Numbered from the stretch's first letter, positions 25,430 through 37,427 are shown. The stretch: 64,000 bases of DNA from Lactuca virosa (GCA_928212115.1 CAKMRJ010005634.1:179202002-179266001); one strand, 5' to 3'. The notes: generated by a model from the letters alone, not told the origin. Numbers and translations: made by a program.

Positions 25430-26753
25430 ACATAGAGAAAGAGAGTGAGAGTTATAACTCACCTTATTAGTTAGTGAAAAACTAACTACCCTTGGGTTTA
25501 CTCTTCAATTGATGCATCTTGGCTTATTGTCTTGCTGAAGGCCTATTCATACAACATTTCAAGTTCCTTAAAAATTGTTTTAGCCTATTAAGAGCTTTTC
25601 TACTTCCTAATCTCAAAATTATCACTTAATTGATAATAACTCTAACATTCATTTTCTACTTCTAAAATTATTCCAAACAATGAACTAGACATCCCATACT
25701 ACCTAATTTATTACACTCTAATCTTTAATGAATAAATTCATCATTACCACTAGTTAGGGTTTCAAACCCTAACTTCACATCTATAGATTTCACCTTGGAA
25801 ATCACATATTGAGCTTGTTTAATGCTTCTAAACACTTGATTACATATTACTAACCAACTTTTTTGAAACAATCTTACAAAAAACTAACTCAAATCATCCA
25901 TAACACCATTAAGCCCAAATTAGCTTGAAAATGGAGGAGATGATTACCTCATGAGTTCCGATGTTCAATCCAAGCGATAAACACCCTTGATCGCCTCTTG
26001 ATCGACTTACATTATAAAAATCATCGGAGCTTAGCTCCAAAGGAGTTTAGGGTATTTATTTTGCAGAGAATGAAGGCTTAACAACCTTTAATCTGTTCGA
26101 AACACAGCGTTGTGGTGCGTGTAAGTTGGCCATGTTCAACTACTTGCTGAGTTGCGGTGCCTTTTTCTCACAACATTCTACTTTGACCACCATGTCGTGC
26201 CACCCATATACATTACCACAGGGCAAAGTACATTTCCCTCTATTTATGAAGAAAATGCAACCCATTCTTTGTCACCCTCACCGCGCTGTGACGATCTATT
26301 TACCGCTCCGTGATAACTGGAGATCAAAAAAGTGCATTGTTGATTCCATTCCAGCTTTTGGGATATTTTTCTTCAATCTTCAAACCTTCATATCTTCTTC
26401 ATCTTAAACCCGTTTTCTATGATATTTATATCCACATAAAGGTGAGAACATACTCTACAACTATGTTAAGTAACTTCTTACTGACTTAATATTGGTCTTA
26501 ATCTATTAATTCACAAAGATGTCCCAAAAACATAAAATTTCCCATTTTCCCATTTTGGCCAAAATGCATCTTCTCATGAATTTCTTCTTTTGAACTTACT
26601 CATGTAACCTCTTCTTAGTGAATTAGACTTATATTGGCCATTTTCATGAAGTCACAACTTCATAAACTTACTAAATTCTCATAAATGACTATTTTGCCTT
26701 TTTGGTCAATATTTGACTAAAAGTCAAATCTCACTAAATTTCAGGTTCTTACA
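23947..26753 (-). repeat. LTR C (old Gypsy 3' LTR, left end tentative)
   Basis: The right end is well supported. The minus strand reads TGTAAGAACCTGAAATT directly after a PPT-like AAGGAGGGTAGAT and a GAGGACGAAATCTCTTTAA box, the standard 3' end of chromovirus pol plus PPT. The left end is placed at TGTAACGAACC (23947) by TG...CA logic only, giving 2807 bp. The plus strand is strongly G-poor through 24-28.2 kb. Confidence 0.6.
25349..25425. repeat. (TA)n microsatellite
   Basis: TA array with one CA interruption, inside LTR C. It creates artificial Tyr-Ile reading frames. Confidence 0.97.
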
Positions 26754-26785
26754 ATCTACCCTCCTTAAAGAGATTTCGTCCTCTA
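26754..26785 (-). other. PPT and pol-end box of element C
   Basis: The minus strand reads GAGGACGAAATCTCTTTAA then GGAGGGTAGAT, then the LTR start. Gypsy B has the same order (GGGACGAAATTCTCTCTAAC then GGGGGATAA). Confidence 0.75.
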
Positions 26786-28222
26786 AAATTTTTCTTAATC
26801 TTTTTGGTTATTTTATCACTTAAAGACTTAATTCTAAGTTTGTTCTCTTCTTTAACCTCATAATCCGAAATAACATTCTACATGGTAATTCTTTGCATTT
26901 TCAATGTAATGGCCAAACTCTCTTCATCTATCTACTCAAAATGGTTGTTCTTGGACATCTACCACTCTATCTACCCTTATGCAATCACGTTGCATACTTA
27001 GCACCATTTCTCATCTTTTTGTCCTATTTTTCATAACCATGTGCACAAAATTACCATTTTCATTCTTTTCCTCACAAGTGTGGTTCCAAACTAACACACT
27101 TCTTAGCCATCTACTCTTAGTTAAGTTATCAATCCACTATGCTTTAGCTACGCCATTTTAACTGTATTAAGTTGTTACACTACCACTTTTATAAATCTTT
27201 TCTAATTCTTAGTGAAGTATTACACTTAATCACTTCACTTTCATTCTAAAGTGTTGTATCTAACCACAACTCTTTTTTCTCAACAGTCTCTTAGTGGTCG
27301 TGCACTAACTTTAACAATTATCTTTCTCTACTCTCTAGACCTCAAGTCCTAATCTAGAAATGGGACATTCTTCCAAATACCATGTTAACCTTTCTTACTC
27401 CACCACTCAATCCTCAGGTAGCTTAATGATTCGATTGAACCATAATAAGTGCAATGTGTCTTTATCGCCCATACACTTCATGCAGACTATACTTATCTAG
27501 ATTCAATATCACCATTTCATTACCTGGTTTACAAGTATTCTATCTCTTACATGGTAAATTCTTCTCAATTTACCATGTTAGTACTTTTCATTTCAACCCA
27601 CTTGATCCACAAATAACTTAATGGCTCCATTAAATCACAATAAGTACCATGTGTCTGCAACACACATACTCTGTATACACACCATACTTACTTAGGCTCA
27701 ATATAACCGCTTCATTACTTGATTCGCAACTATATTATCTCTTTTCTCATAACCTATTTCTTTACTTTAAGTTTTTGGATACTTATCTTCTTTAGTCCTC
27801 AGCTTCTCGCAAGCCAGCTGCTATGACTTTCATGCTTTTACTTGTAAAATCTATACTTGATACATCTAAATGATGTATTTTCACATACATACTCTTTTCT
27901 TATGTTGGGAAGTCACACACACCCAAAGTTTCTATCTTCTCATTTCTATATGACACATAGTCATCTCATTTTATACTTGGACTCTACACCCAATATTAGA
28001 CTCTTCCCATGATTCCAATATCTTCCCACTTCTCTATGCCACTTCTTACTCTCTTTCTAATTGTCCCTTATTACACATAAGGTCTAATATTTCTTCTCTC
28101 TCTAATAGCTACTCACATGTAAACTGTTACATAACATACATATATCTACATAATCTAATGAGTGTATATCTTCTCTCCTTAGGAGTTACACCTCCACTTC
28201 TTTCTCTCTTATAGTCACACTA
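26786..28222 (-). other. Internal fragment of element C
   Basis: Pyrimidine-rich, G-poor plus-strand sequence without a usable frame; taken as decayed internal sequence of element C. The outer solo LTR (28223-33481) is inserted in it. Confidence 0.45.
28218..28222. repeat. TSD of outer solo LTR, left
   Basis: CACTA, matched at 33482-33486. Confidence 0.7.
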
Positions 28223-29015
28223 TGACATCCCCCATTTTTCAGAACCAATTAAAACTTTTTTCTTTATGCATTAAAATAATGAGTTGTTTTTATTGTGTAA
28301 AATCCCTGTTTAATAAAATATTTTTGATATAACATATATTGTTTCAAAATATTACAATACCGAGGATGTCATAATTAAATATCCAACATAAGTTGCAACG
28401 TAAATACTTAAAGGTCCTGAATACTATAACAGGTGCATCTCTTATTTCACCCGACGTCCTATTTAGTTTCCAGCCGCCTTAGTTCCGCTAGATGTGATGC
28501 ATATAAATTGAGCGAGTCAGGTTTGGGAAACTTGGTGAGATACATAGGGTTTTCAAGCCCATAATGATTTAATGATATTAAATCATATTAACAATCCTGC
28601 AAAAACAAACATTTCCAAAAATAAATCCAACGTAAATATCTATAAGACAGTTTACCCAGACATACCCAGCCCAATCAATTATCACAAATCCTAGTTCAAC
28701 GATTATCTGGAAGAATCACCTAACCTGATACATTGTTAGGGAAATTGTTTGAATACACATCTAGGGGAGTCCTTGGCCAATGTAAGTCTTTTAAAGGCAA
28801 CCAATGTTCAGAGAATTCGAAAAATATGATATCTTATTTTATCTACGTATGTGGGTTATAAATCCACACTAGCAACACAATTCACAAGACAATATAGAAT
28901 AATCAAGTATTGTCATCTCACTCTGGAAGATGATCCAGACATACCTGTCAGTTGTCTGATCTGGACCTGCCAATACTGATTATCCAAAAAGAGGAGGACT
29001 ACTACGCTCCGCTTT

Positions 29016-29020
29016 AAATC
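29016..29020. repeat. TSD of inner solo LTR, left
   Basis: AAATC, matched at 31753-31757. Confidence 0.8.
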
Positions 29021-29474
29021 TGTCACACCCCCAAACCAAGGATGGCGGAAACATCCGGGGGTGGAGGACTTCAAGTATAGTATCATAACAACGAGTATAA
29101 TAGTGATCACAGTACATACAACCAATCGTAAATATAATCGAAAATGTAACATGGTTTCATGTGTTACATGTTTCAAATCGATTACAATATGATCTCAAAA
29201 ATAGTTTGTCTAACGCCGTAGCGTTCCATCCTCAAAAGCTTGTAGTTACCTGGTGGTTTCATTGATTACCTGAGAATACAAGTATTTTGAAAGAGTTTCA
29301 ACAATTAAGTTGGTGAGTGCATAAGCTTTTGTATGTATGATTGAAAAACCTTTCCTTGTGAATGTAGTGTATGTTCAAGAAAAATCCAATATTTTCCTTA
29401 TAAAATGAATTGTAGTCTTAGCACCCAAAGAACGAAGTGTACAAGTATATTTTCCATACTTATGATAGTATATA

Positions 29475-29618
29475 TAGTTTTAAATAAATAAAACCCCTTT
29501 TGAATGTATGTAGTTTTAAATGAATAAGAACCCTTTTGAATGTATGTAGTTTTGAATGAATAAGACTCCTTTTGAATGTATGTAGTTTTAAATGAATAAA
29601 ACCCCTTTTGAGTGTAAT
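29475..29618. repeat. 36-bp tandem repeat, four copies
   Basis: Four consecutive near-identical 36-bp units containing TAGTTTTAAATGAATAA and CCCCTTTTGAATG. Confidence 0.95.
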
Positions 29619-31224
29619 AATTCCCCGTAAATTATATGTGTCGTTGTTTCCCTATGTGAGTTATTATAACCTTGAAATTGACATAGTAGGCCCGTTACGA
29701 TGTTCTTCAGGCGTCGGAATGTTTTGACATTTGTCACCCCAGACCTGCCGGTCTAGCTGTTGCATGCAGCTAAGGTGTGGGATTGTCAGTCTCAATATAG
29801 ATCTATACATAAGTATCACGCTCTCCCTACAGGAGACTAGGGTTATAATACATGACTTTAACCAATATTCTAAAGAATATAATGAAGTAAGCGTCTCACA
29901 ATCTTGATTCAACAAGTTTACGTATTGTATTCATGAAAATCTTTTTGTAGTGTAAATGGAAACTTCCTTAGTGTGTTTGTATGTTAATGTACCATAAACT
30001 ATACCTATTATAGTTTATCATGTGTATTTGTACTTGATGATAATCCTTATGATGAATAACTACTTCTATTTCATGAAGGGAAACTAACATGAAACACAAT
30101 TTACATGTAGCTAAATATTGTTATACACTTTGCTCAACATGTTACAAAGTGTTAATGAATATATAAACTATTTTACTAGTTTAAATTTTTTGTAACTGAT
30201 ATTAGAAAAACCACAGAAAAATCACTTTAAGTCAAAAACTGAATCCGTAAACTCTAAGAGTTTAGAAAATATGTCTAGTTTGTTCATAATTTTTTTCATG
30301 ATTTTTAGAGGTCTCTAACCAGTGTGAAAATGTCCATCTTTACATACTGGTCCAAAATCATTTCAGAAATGATAGGCTGTCTTGTAAAAATCGCCATAAA
30401 TTGTAGAAAAATCGTATGAACATGTTCAAGTAGTCATTTGAAAGGTATAAACCTGAGCTATTTTCTTGTTAAACAGTTTTGAAAGAAATTAAGTTTAAGT
30501 TGGTCAAAACAGTTTGTGAATGAACCTAAACTTTTCTGTTGAAAGCTGTTGGTTTTATTAGAGTATGTTTTGGAGTTGTAACTTGTATTCTCCCCCTTAA
30601 AAATTGAAGAAAACATGAAAAGACAGGGGCATGAAATCACCTTGAATGATTCCCTGAGATGGATGTTGAAGAAAAGAGGTTTCCAAGTCAAGAACACTTG
30701 GGGAATGCTTAAGGATTTGAAGATCCTTAGAACAAATATGACGATATTTGTATAAGAAATCCATGATTTGAGTGAAGGAGTGTAGAATATTCAAGAGTGG
30801 AAATGAAGAACTTACCAAATGTGGAGGAAGAACTCGTGACTTCATGGAGCTCTTGTTTCTAGAGACGGAGTAAATGAGAAGAAAGAGAGAGAGAATATTT
30901 GATTTAAGATTGTGGTAGATGAATCTTTTGGGAAGTGTGAGTAATATGGATCTTTTAGGTAGATTTGGTGTAAGAAATATGATGGAGTGTTGGGGATGTA
31001 TAGAAATGGATAATGATTTGACTAGTTAAAGTTTGAATAGTGACATAAAGTGGGTAGAGTGTCATAGCTTCTTGGAAAAGTCAACCACCCTTAGATAATA
31101 CGTTGTTCAAAAGATATTATCTATAGTAAAGATTTTCCCAAAATATGTTTAAAATATGAATGTATGGGGTCTAATATGTTAAAATATGAGTTTGGGTGAA
31201 AATCCCTCGTCAAAATCATCAAAA

Positions 31225-31530
31225 ACGAGCTTAAAAAGCGAAAGTGGTCGAAAACCGGGAAGAAGAGGCGAATCTGCGAGGTTCGAGGTTCGGTTGCGAG
31301 AGTTTGGTTTGTGAGGCTAGGGAACGAAAGTGGATGGAACTGAAAGTGGTTGAACCGAAGATGAGTTAAACCGAGGATAGGCTGGACCGAAAGTAGGTCT
31401 CGGACCGAAGGGTAGTCTGAACCGAAGGCGGGAGTGGATCTCGGACCGAAGGTTCGGTTCTGTGGTGGGTTCGGTCCTAAGTGGGTTCGATTCTAGGGTG
31501 GGTTCGGTTCCAAGGGTGGTTTCGGTTCAA
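31225..31530. repeat. ACCGAA / TTCGGT word cluster
   Basis: About five ACCGAA and five TTCGGT copies, mostly extended to GGACCGAA or GTTCGGTTC, in 300 bp near the minus-strand start of the inner LTR. The two orientations are complementary to each other. Confidence 0.85.
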
Positions 31531-31752
31531 TTTTGCTGTTTTTCATAACATCCTCCCGTTTCGAGTGGTTTTTGACTATGTTAAGGATCGGGATGCCCCG
31601 GGTGTTTATAAAAAGTTATAAGAGATTTTGAGAGAGATGCCCCGAGTGTTTATAAAAAGTAAGCCCTAACATACAGGAGCTAGTTGAGTGAACCGGTTTG
31701 ACCCGTTGACCTTATTTGACTTAGACATGACCAGAAATTGACGGTTGTCACA

Positions 31753-31757
31753 AAATC
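31753..31757. repeat. TSD of inner solo LTR, right
   Basis: AAATC, matching 29016-29020. Confidence 0.8.
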
Positions 31758-32625
31758 TCATACATTACCCAACTATGAGACTATTCAGTTATTCAACTTA
31801 CTTTAATCTAAATATCCTTTATAAGTATTAATTTAAATTTAACAAGACTATAATAAAATTTCCTAATTTCACAATACAAATATAACTTAGTAAATAAAAT
31901 CAACACAAAAATACATATATTAAACAATTAACATATAAACAATAGTTCAAACGATAAATACTTGCGATAAATAATTTTATTAAAATTATTAACTTGAAAG
32001 TAACTACTCACTCACTTGGTTAAAGGTGAAAGACTTTTATTTAAATCTTCGCTCCAGATACGCTTTAACTTTTTCTTTTAAAAAGAACCTAGATAAAATA
32101 TTACTACGTCAATCATCGTTTATATTATTCGTGGTTCTAATTGTTGTTTCTTAGATTTATCAATAATTCCAAATGAAATACCGACTTATAGCTGATAAAA
32201 ACAACAAGGTAAGATCGTATCAGAGGTAGAATCCATTTAGTATATAAATATATATTGTTTGGAAAATCCACTTGAAACACCTCACTGATCTTGCATTGTC
32301 ATCATTTTCGTAAGTAGATCGATTATTTTAGCGACTAGTATTACTGATAAGTCTTATTTATAACTTCATAATAATGATTATAAGCATAAATATAAGTTAT
32401 ATGTAAAGCACGATAAGCGTAACTCAACTTACAGGTTGTTTAGCGGAAAACCTGACTCTACGCGGGCAGAACTTCGAAACCAAAAGCTCTATTTCTCTGA
32501 GCTCTCCAATGCTCCAGAGCTTCACTACTAACACCTAATAAGTACTAGAACCAAGCCTCGAGGATTCAGGGAGGTTGGAAGTGTTTGTGACTAAATTGGC
32601 AAGGAAATAAGCTAGTAATTGTCTC

Positions 32626-32633
32626 TATATATA
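32626..32633 (-). promoter_or_regulatory. TATA box of outer solo LTR
   Basis: TATATATA on the minus strand, about 850 bp from the LTR start, in a context like 53166-53173 of Gypsy B. Confidence 0.5.
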
Positions 32634-32789
32634 ACCAATCTTATAGGGCGCGACACGTCCAATCCATATATCGATCATCTATGCCTTGTCGTGGGGAGAA
32701 AGGGTAGGAGGAGATGGCGACACATGTCTCCCTCTGGTGGTGCCATGTGTCAGCGCTCCCGGAATGACCCAATTTTAATTATTTTCTAA

Positions 32790-33260
32790 AATTCATAACT
32801 TTCACATACTAAATCCATTTTCGATGGATTTTATATCAACGCATAGCTATCGACGAGTACTACAACTTTCATTTACACTTCTTCGGCTAATTTTAACTTT
32901 GTTTTTTGTTTTATGGTCCGAGGAGGCTTAAAATGTAAATAACGCTGCGAAATTCGTGACTTCTTCATACGAGTTCCATTTTTGACGTTCTTTATATCGT
33001 TGGTATCCTATTGAAGAGTACTACAGCTTTCAATTAAATTGTTTTGGCTAACAATCAACCGATTTTCATTTCGATTTTTGTGTCACACAGTGTTGTACTG
33101 TGTCGCACTCGAAATTTTGAAAAATAATAAATTCCTCATACGAAGTCAGATTTAGGCATTTTTTATATCCATGCGTAGCTATTGACGAGCACTACGACTT
33201 TCGCTTAGATCATTTATCCTAATTGTGCATTTTATTTTAACTTCATAATTTTAGCATTTC
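32790..33260 (-). repeat. Degenerate ~160-bp tandem repeat in outer solo LTR
   Basis: Units are marked on the minus strand by a GAAGTTATGAATTTT-like word (about 32800, 32955, 33130 and 33245) followed by a CGAAAGTCGTAGT-like word. They match the repeat at 52313-52860 of Gypsy B. Confidence 0.7.
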
Positions 33261-33481
33261 GTCTCCTTTTTAACCGTATTTTTATACAAATATTATTTCG
33301 TTATAATATTTTTCTGTATAACATAAATACAATATTATATCCAAAGAACTCTTTGTAAACAAATAACACATAAGAAAGATTATCATTTATTTATTTATTT
33401 ATAATACAATTTACATTTGAACGACAACGTAAATGAGGGTCTATCTGCGGAATTTCTAACGAAAAGTGTGGGCATTACACA

Positions 33482-33486
33482 CACTA
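33482..33486. repeat. TSD of outer solo LTR, right
   Basis: CACTA, matching 28218-28222. Confidence 0.7.
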
Positions 33487-33789
33487 ACAAAGTGTCCTCG
33501 TTCTCTGTATACTCTATGTAAAATCCAAAAATCAAAGTAAATTTTTTATTTTTCGAAGCAATCCAAAGACCATAATTGTTTACCAAAACATTATTCCAAA
33601 AGTAATAATAATAAATCAGAGAATCCCAAAATCCAATAACATAAAATTAGAAGGATATCCACGATCATGCCTTTGCTTTCCCCCGATCATCTGAAGTACT
33701 TGAAATAATAAACTGAAACCGTAAGCCAAAGCTTAATGAGTTCCCCAAAGTACCACACACAACCATACAAATAACAACATGCAGACATG

Positions 33790-33960
33790 AGCCTTCAACA
33801 TGACTGACCGCCTAGCAGGCCTACATACTATCTCGACCACTCTCAGAGCCTTCATCATGACTGGACCACCTCACTGGGCCTACAACCTATCTAAACCATT
33901 CTCCAAGACTTTGGCCTAACTGGACCGCCTCGCAGGCCTTCAGTCTATCCAGACTACCCC
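33790..33960. repeat. ~38-bp degenerate repeat in LTR A2
   Basis: Units of CTGGACCGCCTCGCAGGCC-type sequence, about four copies. Related to 37735-37935 in A' and 3530-3640 in A. Confidence 0.7.
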
Positions 33961-34415
33961 GGGTGTCTTAGCCTTCAACACAAGGTAGTCCGCCTCAACC
34001 CAACAACCATAACATGTCGAATTATACAATAACAACCAATAATCAACAAATACAGATATACCAATCTAACATATATCCAACAATACAGGTAATCATACAG
34101 ATCCACCAGTCTAAACATATAACCAGTGAATACATATTCTCAGCATAACAACAGACAACAAACCAGGATATCTGATCCAGTGGGTCGGCATTGGTGTCTT
34201 CGACCCACAAGTATAGAGAGAAAACTCACCTCTCAGTCTGGAAAGATAGTTGAACAGGACACTACTCCGAATATCAGCTCCATAAGTCACATATACATCA
34301 ACAAGTGACCAATCTCAACTACAACTCAAAATACCCAAAACTACCCTAGGTTAAACTTGGCCAAATCCTGGTCAAAGTCAAAAGTCAAAGGAGGTAACTG
34401 AGTCAACTAAACTAA

Positions 34416-34523
34416 GTACACCCAACGTACTCAGCTTGTGCGCACAGCGTACTAAGCGTCTTGACCAGGTTACGGGTTCTGGACCACATACGCACAACGT
34501 ACCATCAGGTACACCCATCGTAC
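34416..34523. repeat. GTACNCCCANCGTAC word cluster 1 in LTR A2
   Basis: Words at 34416-34430 and 34509-34523 plus degenerate ones between (GCGCACAGCGTAC, TACGCACAACGTAC). The arms GTAC/GTAC are self-complementary. Confidence 0.8.
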
Positions 34524-35147
34524 ACGTCTGCCACCTTCCGTTTCTAATAAGAGCTTAATCCCTTAAGCCCTTTCGTCCAAAATCCAGATCTAATCAAATG
34601 ACGTTGTTAATCATAAAGTTTCGAACTTTATGATCTTGCATAGATATTAAGTGCCCAATACTAAAAACCCGAACTTTTTAATTCATTAAGACATCATATT
34701 CTATGCATGGAAGGAAACTAAGGACCAAGAAAACATTTTTATGACTCTAAACACTCCAAAACGTCTGAAAGGACAACTCATATGATTTAGAGTAAACCAT
34801 ACTCATAAATACCAAGCTTATGGGACCAAATTGAACACATATCCATGGCTAACAAGATCTAAGCAAAATCTTCATCAAGATCATAGCTTTTTACCTCCAA
34901 GTAGTGCAAAATGATGATGTGCTTCTGGATCTAGGTTGTCTTTGAGCTCACAAGATGATTCTTGTTTCTTCCTCCTCCTTCAAGATCACCAAAATACACA
35001 CTCAAGGGCAAAAATCCCCATACAAGATATTAGGGTTATCTAGGGTCGAATTGGGAGATGGAGGCTGATGAAAGAAAGGGTGTTGAGGCTATAAAGGTGC
35101 TTAAATAGTGCACAAACCCTAAATATCAGGGTTTTGATCCAGGCCAC

Positions 35148-35182
35148 GTACGCCCAACGAATGAGCAGTACGCCCATCGTAC
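35148..35182. repeat. GTACNCCCANCGTAC word cluster 2 in LTR A2
   Basis: Two words, the second perfect at 35168-35182. They sit on the upstream side of the minus-strand TATA-like box. Confidence 0.8.
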
Positions 35183-35285
35183 TTAGTGAAATACACATTT
35201 CTCCAAAACGCTACAAGGGACCAATTTGCAAACAATTTACATATCAAGGTCATAAATGGAAATACCTAAATATCAATATGTCACA

Positions 35286-36169
35286 CTCTACATCTTACTT
35301 CCTCAGAAGTCTTGAACCATATTCTCATGTTCCTTAGATCTTACACATCAACATTGGAACGTTTCTTCTATCTCTCTCTTTCTCTTAAGTGTCCATCATG
35401 ACACTTGTTGCACCACTTTATCTTCATCTACATATCTATCTCCTCTCTCTTCACATATATCTCTGGTTAGTGCTATCACTATAACATCAATGACATGGTG
35501 TAATCTCTACCCTTCATATGTCATATACTTTCCATTCAACAATGGAGTTTCTATTCTCTTTATGGATACTTGCTCGCAAGAAATGCTAATATACTCTTGT
35601 ACTCATCTGTACACTCTTTGACTCCTTGACTCGAGGGTCTTTCTAAGATAGAATATTTTTATATTTCTTTCCTTTCTGTAGGCATACCAACCCTCTTACT
35701 CTTTTCTACTCTTTATGTCCCCTTCTTTGCCACTCTTTCTCCATATTTCTATATCTATCTCTTTCTTTCCTTCTATCTGTCCCCATTCTCTGTAAGTCTT
35801 CACTATCTCTTCTTCTTAGGGACACATACTCTATATGTTGTCCACTCACCATGAAACAACATATCTAACACATCTTTGTATCATGTCAACCGTGATATCA
35901 TTCTCTCTACATACTCTTGGCATCTCTTTAACTAGAGAGCCCACTCTTGTCATTTCACAAAATGACATTTCTTTCTTTCATCTTGACACTCTAGACCCAA
36001 ACCCTCTTGGTTGGTCCATATACTAAAATCATAGTCACCATATCTTTATCTATAAATATCTATAGCTATGTACCTAAATCCCATAACATGGTTTATCACA
36101 AAACCACTTCATACCCTCTGGTTCTCTTCATCTCCCACATTTTAAGTCTAGGTTTGGACATACCAAACC
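35286..36169 (-). other. Decayed internal Gypsy sequence
   Basis: G-poor, CT-rich plus-strand sequence similar in composition to 26.8-28.2 kb. No frame with a known motif. Element A' is inserted at its right end. Confidence 0.4.
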
Positions 36170-36252
36170 TGTAACGCCCTGATTCTCAGGTATTGATTTA
36201 TGGTTATAAATTTTCATGATTTCAAGGTCTACACGACGATTTGGGTGCCCTG

Positions 36253-36328
36253 ACTCGTCGAGTAGCAGCGGGTTGGTCCACGTGTTCTAGTGACCTACTC
36301 GCCGAGTCCAGGAAAGGACTCGACGAGT
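36253..36328. repeat. ACTCGNCGAGT word cluster upstream of TATA in A'
   Basis: Three perfect words at 36253, 36297 and 36318. Confidence 0.92.
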
Positions 36329-36371
36329 CGGAGCTGGAGGATGAAACCCTAATTTCCGGGGTTTTGCACCC

Positions 36372-36379
36372 TATTTAAA
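36372..36379 (+). promoter_or_regulatory. TATA-like box of A' LTR
   Basis: TATTTAAA about 200 bp into the LTR; same position as in the A LTR. Confidence 0.6.
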
Positions 36380-36558
36380 GGATCATTTGCCTCCTTTAGC
36401 CCCCCTTACAACCTCTTGAGAGTCCAGCAAACCCTAATTCGTGTCTGTATGCTCCTTCTGTGTGTTTTAAGCTTTGGAAGAGGATTCTTGGTGAGAAGAA
36501 CTTGGAGAACAAGTGTCTAGAAGCAAGGAACGTGTGGGGACCCAGTTATCATCTTTTG

Positions 36559-36568
36559 GAAGGTATCA
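36559..36568 (+). promoter_or_regulatory. Candidate splice donor in A' LTR
   Basis: GAAG/GTATCA with GT at 36563, about 190 bp after the TATA-like box. The possible partner is TATTTTACCAG ending at 39015, one base before the gag ATG. Confidence 0.35.
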
Positions 36569-36921
36569 AGTCGTTATCTTGACCTCATTTCATTCTAGAT
36601 CTCATTTGGTTAAAGATTAGGGCTTTTCTAGCATAATAAGAAGCTATTCTTGGGTATGAGCTAAGATCCGAAGTTGTAACTTCAGATCTGAACTCTCTTG
36701 ATCGCTAAGTCCATAAAGCTTTCAGCTTTAGCAAGTGTGAACCTTTTCTCAAGTGTAAAACTCCATTTCAAGCTTGGTTTTGTCATTATAAGACCTTAGA
36801 GCCTTGCATTCACGTAAAGTTTGCAACTTTACATGATAAACATGCCTTGGAAAGTTGGATCTGCAATATGGAACCTAAAGACGACTTAATAAGCATCTGT
36901 ATGGTTTTGGAATGAAGGGAC

Positions 36922-37157
36922 ACGACGAGTTTCATGGTCGACTCGGTGAGTCCGATGAAGATTGTCGTGCAAAGACTTTCGCATGGACTCGACGAGTCAG
37001 TGGGGTGACTCGGCGAATCAACTTGGGTTTTCCCGAAGTTTGGACATACTTGGACTCGACGAGTTGCAGGGAAACTCGACGAGTCAGTGGGGAGTTTTCA
37101 TGACTACTCGAGTTCTGGAAGGACTCGACGAGTCAGTGACTGCACTCGACAAGTCGG
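36922..37157. repeat. ACTCGNCGAGT word cluster downstream of TATA in A'
   Basis: About eight words, mostly ACTCGACGAGT, between 36922 and 37157. Confidence 0.9.
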
Positions 37158-37427
37158 GTCAACATGGATTGTTGACCTTGATCGTTGACTTTGAATTTGA
37201 TCAAGGGTTGACTATTTGACTTCTGGGGCATTTTGGGAAGTTGGAAATTTATAAGTATGGATCATTGGTGGTTATAGGTGTTGGAGTTTGGGGCCGTGTT
37301 TCGGGAGCGCAATTTTGTGGTTCAGTTCGGCATTGCAAGGTGAGTTATCCTCACTATATCAATTGGGTCTAAGACACCAAGGCCGACCCTTTATGGATTC
37401 GTATCCGGATTATGGTGATATGCATAT

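Larger units (their letters stand above)
29021..31752 (-). mobile_element. Inner solo LTR related to Gypsy B
   Basis: 2732 bp, with AAATC TSDs on both sides. The plus strand begins TGTCACACCCCCAAACC and continues with GGCGGAAAC and GGGGGTGGAGGACTT, the reverse complement of the Gypsy B LTR end (54900-54961). It ends GGTTGTCACA, so the minus-strand start TGTGACAACCGTCAATTTC aligns with the Gypsy B start TGTAACAAATCGTAATTTC. No internal region remains, so it probably formed by LTR-LTR recombination. Confidence 0.82.
28223..33481 (-). mobile_element. Outer solo Gypsy LTR (interrupted)
   Basis: Starts TGACATCCCCC and ends GGGCATTACACA on the plus strand, between CACTA duplications. After removing the inner insertion it is about 2.5 kb. 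The minus-strand TATA box is at 32626-32633, preceded by a ~160-bp degenerate tandem repeat (32790-33260) as in the Gypsy B LTR. No PBS or PPT adjoins either end, hence solo LTR. Confidence 0.65.
33590..35285 (-). repeat. LTR A2, diverged relative of the Gypsy A LTR (ends approximate)
   Basis: Collinear with the A LTR. It has CTTTGCTTTCCC...AATAATAAACTGAAACCGTAAGCC near 33670-33725, the ~38-bp repeat at 33790-33960, the GGTCGGCATTGGTGTCTTCGACCC region at 34183, a minus TATTTAA box at 35101-35107, and a right end near TGTCACA (35279-35285). Its word clusters use GTACNCCCANCGTAC instead of ACTCGNCGAGT. Confidence 0.65.

Noticed and set aside
29475..29618. CRISPR-like or satellite array
   Set aside because: Only four direct tandem units with no spacers, inside an LTR.
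31213..31217. AAATC as right TSD of the inner solo LTR, giving an end at 31212
   Set aside because: The alternative AAATC at 31753-31757 gives an LTR start (TGTGACAACCGTCAATTTC) that aligns with the Gypsy B LTR start; the 31212 end does not.
28223..31750. A single LTR from TGACATCC to GGTTGTCA
   Set aside because: No matching TSD. The pieces resolve better as inner and outer solo LTRs with perfect TSDs.
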